From an uncultured Oscillospiraceae bacterium (GTDB taxonomy: Bacteria > Bacillota > Clostridia > Oscillospirales > Oscillospiraceae), in the NCBI GenBank assembly GCA_900763675.1, contig CAAFLE010000012.1:1-11109 (forward strand): a stretch of DNA of 11,109 bases. The letters are read 5' to 3'. Position numbers and translations under genes: made by a program. Below the pieces are notes generated by a model, which worked only from the letters and a program-made list of their open reading frames with translations, was not told the origin of the DNA and made no database searches. Shown here piece by piece: positions 6,516 to 11,109 of this stretch. Numbering within the stretch: the stretch's first letter is position 1; the number at the start of each line of letters is the position of its first letter.

Positions 6516-6544
6516 AAAAAAGCTCGCCGGCGGCGAGCTTTTTT
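6516..6544 (-). terminator. Intrinsic terminator of the DUF3048 gene
   Basis: AAAAAAGCTCGCC (6516-6528) pairs with GGCGAGCTTTTTT (6532-6544) around a GGC loop. Read on the - strand it sits 17 bases past the TGA of the DUF3048 gene at 6561 and ends in a T-run. A longer T-run also follows on the + strand, so it may back up the TRAP operon terminator. Confidence 0.9.
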
Positions 6545-6560
6545 TTATCCGGCTTGCGGC

Positions 6561-7718
6561 TCAGTTGAACGTTACGCCGCCGTAGGAGCTGGAAACGAAC
6601 GCGATGTAGGTGTGTCCTACGCCAAGCTCCAGCTCGCTGCCGTCCGCGGTGTAGTAGTGGAACGGCTCGTTCACCGCGCCGCGCTTCCACGTGATCGGCT
6701 CAGAGTAGCCGCCGTTGAAGAAGAAGCCGGTACCCTCGCACTCGTAGGTATTCATCGCGGTGTGGTAGTGATCGTCGATGCCGATCTGGGTGTACGTGCT
6801 GAGAACCAGCAGATTCTGGAACACGGCGGCGTCGCCCGAGTTGGCGTCGGCGATGGCGGCGTTCCAGTTGGCGCCGGTGTAGCCGTTCTTATCCGCGCTG
6901 TACTCAAACGTAGTGATCTTTGTGCCGGGAAAAACGATGCGGACGTTGGCGGCGGCGCTGCCGTCCGTCGGCGCGGCGTTCTCGGTGAAGCGCAGACCGT
7001 AATCGTAAGAGTCGGTGTTATGCTCGGTGCGGGTGTTGTTCTCGGCAATGAACTTCTGCAGCCGCTCGCCGGTCGTCGTCATGCTGTGGACGCCGCCGGA
7101 ATACGGATAGTCGAGAACGCGGAAGCCTGTGCCGTTGTCCTCGTTGATGTTGATGTCGTCGTTGTCCACATAGTTGGCAAGCATCGGCGCGGAGTACTCC
7201 AGACCGTCGGCGCTGAAGCCGCAGTGGGCGTAAATGGCGTCATAGGAGAGGGCGGTGCTGACAAAGTAGCTGCGGGCGCTGCGGACGGGGCTGATGTTCT
7301 GCACATCGTTCAGATCCATGAAAATGAACATATTGCGGGTGATCTGCTCGACCTGCATCTCATAGACGATGGCGGCTTTGCTGATCGCGCCCTGCTGGAT
7401 CGGCGTGATGGGGGCGTCCCAGTGGTTGTTCTCCACCATGATCGCCACGGGACGGGTCTTGCTGTAATCCTTCGTCACGGTCTCGCCGGTCAGAGGATTC
7501 ACGAGCGGCGTCTCCGGCGTCGGCTCGGGTGTGGCGGTCGGTTCCGGCGTCGGCTCGGGTGTGGCGGTTGCCTCGGCGGTGGCTTCGGGTGTGGAAGTCA
7601 CTTCGGGCGTAGCGGTTGCTTCCGGTTCGGCGGGAGTCTCCGGGCGGTTGGCGCACGCGCCGAAAACAAACGCACAGACGAGAAGCAGGGAAAGTACGGT
7701 CAGAAACTTACGCTTCAT
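6561..7718 (-). CDS. DUF3048 (YerB-like) lipoprotein, copy 1
   Basis: A 385-residue predicted lipoprotein. The signal peptide ends in FGAC, with Cys22 as lipid anchor. A Thr/Pro/Glu linker (about 26-71, TPEPTPEPTATPEP-type) acts as a wall-spanning tether. The DUF3048 N- and C-terminal domains follow: NPLTGE 74-79, RPVAIMVENN 89-98, PVRSAR 144-149, DAIYAHCG, GVHSMTTTGE, and the terminal EPFHYYTADGSELELGVG segment. The family is widespread in Firmicutes and includes B. subtilis YerB; its molecular role is not established. The conserved Arg and His residues may form a functional site. ATG at 7716-7718 follows a GAGGTG ribosome-binding site. It has its own promoter in the gap to its paralog and a terminator just downstream. 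The domain assignment is confident; no function is claimed. Confidence 0.9.
   Translation of the reverse strand: MKRKFLTVLSLLLVCAFVFGACANRPETPAEPEATATPEVTSTPEATAEATATPEPTPEPTATPEPTPETPLVNPLTGETVTKDYSKTRPVAIMVENNHWDAPITPIQQGAISKAAIVYEMQVEQITRNMFIFMDLNDVQNISPVRSARSYFVSTALSYDAIYAHCGFSADGLEYSAPMLANYVDNDDININEDNGTGFRVLDYPYSGGVHSMTTTGERLQKFIAENNTRTEHNTDSYDYGLRFTENAAPTDGSAAANVRIVFPGTKITTFEYSADKNGYTGANWNAAIADANSGDAAVFQNLLVLSTYTQIGIDDHYHTAMNTYECEGTGFFFNGGYSEPITWKRGAVNEPFHYYTADGSELELGVGHTYIAFVSSSYGGVTFN
7513..7568 (-). repeat. Two 26-bp direct repeats (30-bp period) coding the linker
   Basis: The 26 bases at 7513-7538 are repeated exactly at 7543-7568. The 30-bp period keeps frame and adds a ten-residue unit (TATPEPTPEP type) to the Thr/Pro/Glu linker of the DUF3048 lipoprotein. 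This suggests recent slippage, and linker length may vary among strains. Confidence 0.85.
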
Positions 7719-7750
7719 GTTGTCACCTCAAAGAACATTAGAATATAAGA

Positions 7751-7779
7751 AATATACTATACTTGGCGCTTTGTGTCAA
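7751..7779 (-). promoter_or_regulatory. Near-consensus SigA promoter for DUF3048 copy 1
   Basis: On the - strand, TTGACA (7774-7779) is followed after exactly 17 bases by TATATT (7751-7756). Transcription should start near 7744, leaving a short leader that contains the GAGGTG ribosome-binding site. The -35 lies only a few bases past the stop of the upstream paralog, so the two copies can be expressed independently. Confidence 0.85.
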
Positions 7780-7785
7780 TGCGGC

Positions 7786-8901
7786 TCATGAGAAGGTCAC
7801 GCCGCCATAGTAATCGGATACGAACGCGATGTACGTCTTTCCGACGCCGAGTTCAAGCTCACTGCCGTCCGCGGTATAGTAGCGGAACGGCTCGTTCACG
7901 CCGCCGCGGCTCCACGTGATCGGCTCGGCATAGCCGCCGTTGAAGAAATAGCCGCTGTCCTGATAGTCGTAGGTATAGATGGACGAATGGTTTTTCTCGT
8001 CAATGCCGGTTTGCGTGGGGGAGGAGAGAACAAGGACGTTTTCAAATGCAACGATCTCGCCGGTGTTGCCGTCCGTATAGTCGCGGTTCCACTGCACGCT
8101 CGTATAGCCGCCCTTTTCCGCGTCATAGGTGAAGTCGGACGTCTTTCCCGTCGGGAAAACGACATGGACGGAGGAAGCGCTCTCGCCGTCTGCCGGGGCG
8201 GCGTCGTCCGTGAAGCGCAGACCGTAGTCGTATCCGTCCGTGCGGTGCGTGGTGCGCGTGCCGCGCTGGGCAAAAAGATCGGCAAGCAGCTCGCCGGTCG
8301 TCGTCATGCTGTGTACGGCGCCGTAATACGGCGCGTCATACTGACGGAAGCCGGCGGAGCCTTCGTAAACCTCAATGTCGTCGGCGTCGGTGTAGTATTG
8401 CAGCATTGTGTCGGCAAATTCGCGCCCCTGCCCGCTCTTGCCGCAGTGGGCATAGATCGCGTCATAGGCAAGCGCGGCGCTTACGAAATAACTCCGGGCG
8501 CTGCGGACGGGGAAAACGTTGCCGAGGCCGGTTGTGTCCATAAAGAGAAACAGATTTCGCGTGATGGATTCGACCTGCATCTCGTAGACGATGTCGGCGC
8601 GGGACAGTCCGCCCTGCGCGATGAGAGAGCCGTCGTCCCAGCAGTTATTCTCCACCATCACCGCCACGGGGCGGGACTGGCTGAAATCGGTGAGCGTGCG
8701 CTCGCCGGTCAGGGGATTGGTAAACGCCGGTTCGGGCGTCGCGGTCGGCGTCGGGAGCGGCGTTGCGGTCGGCTCGGGCGTGGCGGTCACGGCGGGGGTA
8801 GGGGATACGTCCGGCTCCGCCGGAGTTTTTGCGCCGCAGCCCGCGGCGGACACGAGAAGAGCAAGCGCAAGCAGCAGCGCAGACAGGCTTTTTCGATTCA
8901 T
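7786..8901 (-). CDS. DUF3048 (YerB-like) lipoprotein, copy 2
   Basis: A 371-residue paralog of the next gene downstream. The signal peptide ends at AAGC (Cys22). A shorter Thr/Pro/Glu linker spans residues 26-61, then NPLTGE 62-67 opens the DUF3048 domains. Diagnostic blocks match copy 1 with small changes: RPVAVMVENN, EMQVESITRN, PVRSARSYFV, DAIYAHCG, VHSMTTTGE, and an EPFRYYTADGSELELGVG end. The frame extends 11 codons further to 8934, but ATG 8901 has a GAGGTG Shine-Dalgarno (complement of 8908-8913) and begins a clean signal peptide, so it is preferred. No terminator is visible between this gene and copy 1, so readthrough is possible. This is probably a tandem duplication followed by divergence. 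The function of the family is unknown. Confidence 0.9.
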   Translation of the reverse strand: MNRKSLSALLLALALLVSAAGCGAKTPAEPDVSPTPAVTATPEPTATPLPTPTATPEPAFTNPLTGERTLTDFSQSRPVAVMVENNCWDDGSLIAQGGLSRADIVYEMQVESITRNLFLFMDTTGLGNVFPVRSARSYFVSAALAYDAIYAHCGKSGQGREFADTMLQYYTDADDIEVYEGSAGFRQYDAPYYGAVHSMTTTGELLADLFAQRGTRTTHRTDGYDYGLRFTDDAAPADGESASSVHVVFPTGKTSDFTYDAEKGGYTSVQWNRDYTDGNTGEIVAFENVLVLSSPTQTGIDEKNHSSIYTYDYQDSGYFFNGGYAEPITWSRGGVNEPFRYYTADGSELELGVGKTYIAFVSDYYGGVTFS

Positions 8902-8940
8902 GGCAGACACCTCGAAAAAAGAATACAGAATCATTGTGCG

Positions 8941-8946
8941 AGTATA
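8941..8946 (-). promoter_or_regulatory. Possible -10 box for DUF3048 copy 2
   Basis: TATACT on the - strand (complement of 8941-8946) lies in the short gap between the secG terminator and the ATG at 8901. No convincing -35 stands 16-18 bases upstream, so this call is tentative. A promoter is expected here because a terminator lies just upstream. Confidence 0.4.
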
Positions 8947-8977
8947 GGACGTTTGTCCGGCGAAAAAGGTTCACATG

Positions 8978-9007
8978 AAAAAACCCCGGAAGCGGGTGCT
9001 TCCGGGG
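8978..9007 (-). terminator. Intrinsic terminator of secG
   Basis: On the - strand, CCCCGGAAGC (complement of 8998-9007) pairs with GCTTCCGGGG (complement of 8984-8993) around an ACCC loop, followed by six T (8978-8983). It begins 18 bases after the secG stop. Confidence 0.92.
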
Positions 9008-9025
9008 CTTTGGAAAATCGGTGGA

Positions 9026-9265
9026 TCAGTGCAGCAGATTCAGCACCAGCGTGAGAACAACGAACGCAAGCGCGACCCACTTGGTCATCTTCGCCAGCGT
9101 ACCGTCCAGCGTTTTCGCCTTTCCCTTGGAGAAGAAGGTCTCCGCACCGCCGGCGACGGCGCCGGACAGACCGGAGCTTTTCCCGGACTGGAGCAGCACG
9201 ACGACGATCAGAAAGATACCGGCGAGGAGCTGGACAATGGTGAAAGCAAGAACAAGACCGTTCAC
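9026..9265 (-). CDS. secG: Preprotein translocase subunit SecG
   Basis: A 79-residue membrane protein with two hydrophobic helices (about residues 3-25 and 61-78) and the conserved cytoplasmic loop VVLLQSGKSSGLSGAVAGG, the SecG signature. SecG associates with SecYE and assists SecA-driven export, including the lipoproteins encoded nearby. The open frame begins at a TTG (9274), but the AAAGGA Shine-Dalgarno (complement of 9275-9280) touches that codon. GTG at 9265 is spaced 9 nt from it and gives the usual N-terminus, so it is chosen here. A terminator follows directly, making it a single-gene unit. It is divergent from the dipeptidase gene. No strong promoter could be picked out in the A/T-rich sequence upstream (9281-9330). 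Confidence 0.93.
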   Translation of the reverse strand: MNGLVLAFTIVQLLAGIFLIVVVLLQSGKSSGLSGAVAGGAETFFSKGKAKTLDGTLAKMTKWVALAFVVLTLVLNLLH

Positions 9266-9352
9266 GAGATTCAATCCTTTCTATTGTAAAAGAAAACTTT
9301 TTTGCGCTTAAATATGTTACCACAGCTGAAAGCAAAAAGCAAGCAGTTTTTC

Positions 9353-9385
9353 GCGCTTCTCCGCCCGCAGCGCCGGGAAAAGCGC
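9353..9385. other. Hairpin-forming sequence in the divergent secG-dipeptidase gap
   Basis: GCGCTTCTCC (9353-9362) pairs with GGAAAAGCGC (9376-9385) with one mismatch. It lies between the two divergent genes and upstream of the dipeptidase -35 box. It could be a regulator site or chance in GC-rich DNA. The rest of the 9275-9391 gap shows nothing recognisable. Confidence 0.25.
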
Positions 9386-9391
9386 CGCGGC

Positions 9392-9420
9392 TTGACTTTG
9401 CCCCGCCGCCAGAGTATTCT
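9392..9420 (+). promoter_or_regulatory. Promoter for the C69 dipeptidase gene
   Basis: TTGACT (9392-9397), a 17-bp spacer and TATTCT (9415-9420) form a good SigA-type promoter. Transcription should begin near 9427, ahead of the GGAGGA ribosome-binding site at 9435-9440. Confidence 0.75.
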
Positions 9421-9449
9421 TGAGAAAAAACCACGGAGGAACAGAGCCT

Positions 9450-10832
9450 ATGTGTACCTGCCTGATTGCCGGCCGCCGCGCCTCCCGCAGCGGCTATGCG
9501 CTGCTTGCCGCCAACGACGACTGGGACAACACACCCGGACTTCTTACGCACGTTCCGCGCCAAACACACGCGCCGGACGCCGTGTATACGCTCGTCGGCG
9601 GACATACCATTCCGGAAATCGCGGAGACCTGCGGCTATCTCTATACCGCCTGCAAGTATGAGATCGGCACGCTCGACCGCGCATGGGCGGGCGGCACGAA
9701 CGATCGCGGCGTATCCGTCGCGGGTACGGGCGTTATGGCGTTCAAGAGCGTGCCGTGGGACGGCATGACGCTCGAACCGGACGACATCCCGCTTTTGATC
9801 CTCCGGCGGGCGGTCTCTGCCCGCGGCGCGGTGGAGCTGATCGGTGAGCTGGTCGGTCGTTACGGTCTCCGCCCGTCGGGACTGGACGAGTGCCAGAGCG
9901 GCGCAACGTTTTCGATTGCCGACCCGGCGGAGGGCTGGGTGCTGGAGATCACGCCCGGCGGTCACTGGGTCGCGGTGCGCGTGCCGGACGATGAGGTCGC
10001 GGTGCGTGTGAACGCCTTCGGCACGCACGACGCCGACCTGACCGATACGGCGAACGTCCTTTCCTCGCCGGGGCTTGCCGAATACGCCCGCTCGCAGGGC
10101 TGGTGGGACGGCGATGAGCGCCATTTCGATTTCGCCGCCGCCTACGGCGCGGACAAAAGCCCCAACGAATGGGGACCGGAGCTTGATCCCATGAATATGC
10201 GCCGCCGCTGGCGGGCGATGGAGCTTCTCTCCGGAAAGCCGCAGCGCGAGGACGAAACGCTCTACAGCGTCGTCCCGGCGGAGCCTGTCACGCGGGAGAC
10301 GCTGACGCGCATCCTCTCCGACGTGTACGATGGGACGAAATACGATCTCACAAAGCTCCCCGGCGGCGATCCGTTCGCCGATGTGACGCCGGACTATGCG
10401 CTCTGCCGCCGCGGCACGGTGGCAAGCATCGCCACGGACTATACCCCGGAGACCGGGAGCGTCCTCTGGACGGCGATCGCCACGCCGCGCATGAGCTTTT
10501 ATATGCCGCTCTTCCCGGATATGGACGCGCTTCCCACCTTCTGTGAGGCGTATCTGCCGGGCGAGGGGGAGAATACCTCGCTATTCTGGGAATTCAAGGA
10601 GCTTTGCATTCTGACGGAGCGCCGCTTTGCCGCGCACATGGAGATTACCGGCAGGGCAAAGCAAAACTGGGAGACCGCCGCTGCGGAACGTCTTGCCGCC
10701 GAGAGCCGCCGCATCGCGCAGCTTCCGGAAGCGGAGCGCCGCGCTGCCCGCGGCGCCTTTAACCGCGCCGTACTTGCCTCCGCGATCGAAGCCTGCCGCG
10801 AGACGCGCCACGCGCTGCTTCTGCAATACTAA
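9450..10832 (+). CDS. C69-family (U34) dipeptidase, N-terminal nucleophile hydrolase
   Basis: A 460-residue cytoplasmic peptidase related to lactobacillal PepD. The open frame extends to ATG 9420, but ATG 9450 has GGAGGA at 9435-9440 (9-nt spacing) and puts Cys at position 2. Family C69 enzymes are Ntn hydrolases in which the exposed N-terminal Cys is the nucleophile, so this start is strongly favoured. Diagnostic segments are MCTCLIAGRRAS, AANDDWDN, WAGGTNDRGVSVAGT (about 79-93), and SIADPAEGWVLEITPGGHWVAVRVPDD, matching the conserved D-EAW-E-GGHWVA-RVPDD pattern. There is no signal peptide. It likely cleaves dipeptides for amino-acid supply; the exact specificity is unknown. The C-terminal helical region (about 395-460) is Ala/Arg/Glu-rich. 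It has its own promoter, and the stop codon abuts the structured repeat element. Confidence 0.92.
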   Translation: MCTCLIAGRRASRSGYALLAANDDWDNTPGLLTHVPRQTHAPDAVYTLVGGHTIPEIAETCGYLYTACKYEIGTLDRAWAGGTNDRGVSVAGTGVMAFKSVPWDGMTLEPDDIPLLILRRAVSARGAVELIGELVGRYGLRPSGLDECQSGATFSIADPAEGWVLEITPGGHWVAVRVPDDEVAVRVNAFGTHDADLTDTANVLSSPGLAEYARSQGWWDGDERHFDFAAAYGADKSPNEWGPELDPMNMRRRWRAMELLSGKPQREDETLYSVVPAEPVTRETLTRILSDVYDGTKYDLTKLPGGDPFADVTPDYALCRRGTVASIATDYTPETGSVLWTAIATPRMSFYMPLFPDMDALPTFCEAYLPGEGENTSLFWEFKELCILTERRFAAHMEITGRAKQNWETAAAERLAAESRRIAQLPEAERRAARGAFNRAVLASAIEACRETRHALLLQY

Positions 10833-10857
10833 GCGTCGATTAACAAGGGCAGACACG

Positions 10858-10964
10858 TCGGACAGCCAGCCTTTTCGGAGCTTTTTGCCCTTTTGTCGTT
10901 GGCGGGCACCAGCCCGCCTGCCTCCAAAAGGACAAAAATCCCTCGAAAATCCAAGGCTGTCCGA
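10858..10964. repeat. Hairpin arm A of the 275-bp element
   Basis: Four nested stems share one centre near 10910: TCGGACAGCC/GGCTGTCCGA (10858-10867 with 10955-10964), TTTTCG/CGAAAA (10872-10877 with 10944-10949), a 14-bp stem with one mismatch (10882-10895 with 10925-10938), and the apical GGCGGGC-ACCA-GCCCGCC (10901-10918). Confidence 0.8.
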
Positions 10965-10972
10965 TGCGAAGC

Positions 10973-11083
10973 AGTTTTGCGGGAGCAGAAATGCCCCCCA
11001 GACAACGAGAAGACCGCAGAGAATACTTTGTGTATTCTCAAGGGCTTTGAGGAAGTATGAGGGCATTTCTGCCCCGCCAAACC
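10973..11083. repeat. Hairpin arm B of the 275-bp element
   Basis: Stems share a centre near 11029: an 11-bp stem with two mismatches (10973-10983 with 11073-11083), a perfect 12-bp stem GCAGAAATGCCC/GGGCATTTCTGC (10985-10996 with 11061-11072), a large internal loop, and the apical GAGAATAC-TTTGT-GTATTCTC (11019-11039). Confidence 0.8.
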
Positions 11084-11109
11084 GCGTTTGCCCTTGTCAA
11101 TCGACGCAA

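Larger units (their letters stand above)
10833..11107. repeat. 275-bp inverted-repeat element, MITE-like, folding as a three-way junction
   Basis: The terminal arms GCGTCGATTAACAAGGGCA (10833-10851) and TGCCCTTGTCAATCGACGC (11089-11107) are inverted repeats of 19 bp with one mismatch, extendable to 25 bp (10833-10857 with 11083-11107) with three. Inside are two concentric hairpins, A (10858-10964) and B (10973-11083). The element starts on the base after the dipeptidase TAA. Each end is flanked by AA, which could be a tiny target duplication, but the window ends there. It has no transposase or convincing gene. The short minus-strand open frames within it are low-complexity shadows. It could be a MITE mobilised in trans or a dispersed structured repeat; it may also end the dipeptidase transcript. 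Confidence 0.8.

Noticed and set aside
7501..7640. Repeats examined as a CRISPR-like or satellite array
   Set aside because: The repeats are in frame, encode the Thr/Pro/Glu linker and have no unique spacers.
6612..9054. Plus-strand open frames opposite the two DUF3048 genes
   Set aside because: Gly/Val/Arg-rich shadows. The minus-strand frames have signal peptides, ribosome-binding sites, promoters and domain matches.
9283..9288. TACAAT as a -10 box for secG
   Set aside because: Transcription would begin at about 9276, inside the Shine-Dalgarno, leaving no usable ribosome-binding site.
10581..11080. Minus-strand open frames of 161 and 83 codons over the region after the dipeptidase
   Set aside because: They run across the inverted-repeat element and the end of the dipeptidase gene, show no domain or plausible start signals, and are explained by the palindromic DNA. 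They may be annotated as hypothetical proteins in error.

Overview
The window looks like a GC-rich member of the Clostridia (Firmicutes), probably an Oscillospiraceae-type gut anaerobe. The signs are purine-rich Shine-Dalgarno sites before most genes, a lipid-anchored TRAP binding protein with a Gram-positive style lipobox, two DUF3048 (YerB-like) lipoproteins with Pro/Thr/Glu linkers, and intrinsic terminators with U-tracts. This placement is inferred from gene content. No rRNA or marker gene settles it.

Left part (1-6507, all + strand). The 3' end of a malic enzyme gene is followed by an intergenic stretch with two palindromes and a hairpin. Then comes a probable operon: a GntR/FCD regulator, a CtBP-like D-2-hydroxyacid dehydrogenase, a stand-alone DRE-TIM Claisen-type synthase (isopropylmalate/homocitrate synthase family, no LeuA regulatory domain), and a complete TRAP transporter (lipoprotein DctP, small membrane subunit DctQ, large membrane subunit DctM). 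A 14-bp hairpin separates dctP from dctQ, dctQ and dctM overlap by 8 nt, and a strong terminator ends the unit. Together the genes suggest a substrate-inducible system that imports an organic acid and processes it through a 2-oxo/2-hydroxy acid step plus an acetyl-CoA condensation or cleavage. The substrate cannot be read from sequence.

Middle part (6516-9274, - strand). Two tandem paralogous DUF3048 lipoproteins lie downstream of secG. SecG has its own terminator, and the second DUF3048 gene has a near-consensus promoter of its own. A second terminator hairpin sits back-to-back with the TRAP operon terminator at the convergent junction.

Right part (9302-11109, + strand). A peptidase family C69 dipeptidase gene, with a good promoter and Shine-Dalgarno, starts so that Cys2 becomes the catalytic N-terminal residue. 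Directly after its stop codon lies a 275-bp non-coding element (10833-11107) with terminal inverted repeats enclosing two long concentric hairpins, so that either strand can fold into a Y-shaped three-way junction. This is the most unusual structure here and resembles a MITE or a dispersed structured repeat. No tRNA, rRNA, CRISPR array or transposase gene was seen.
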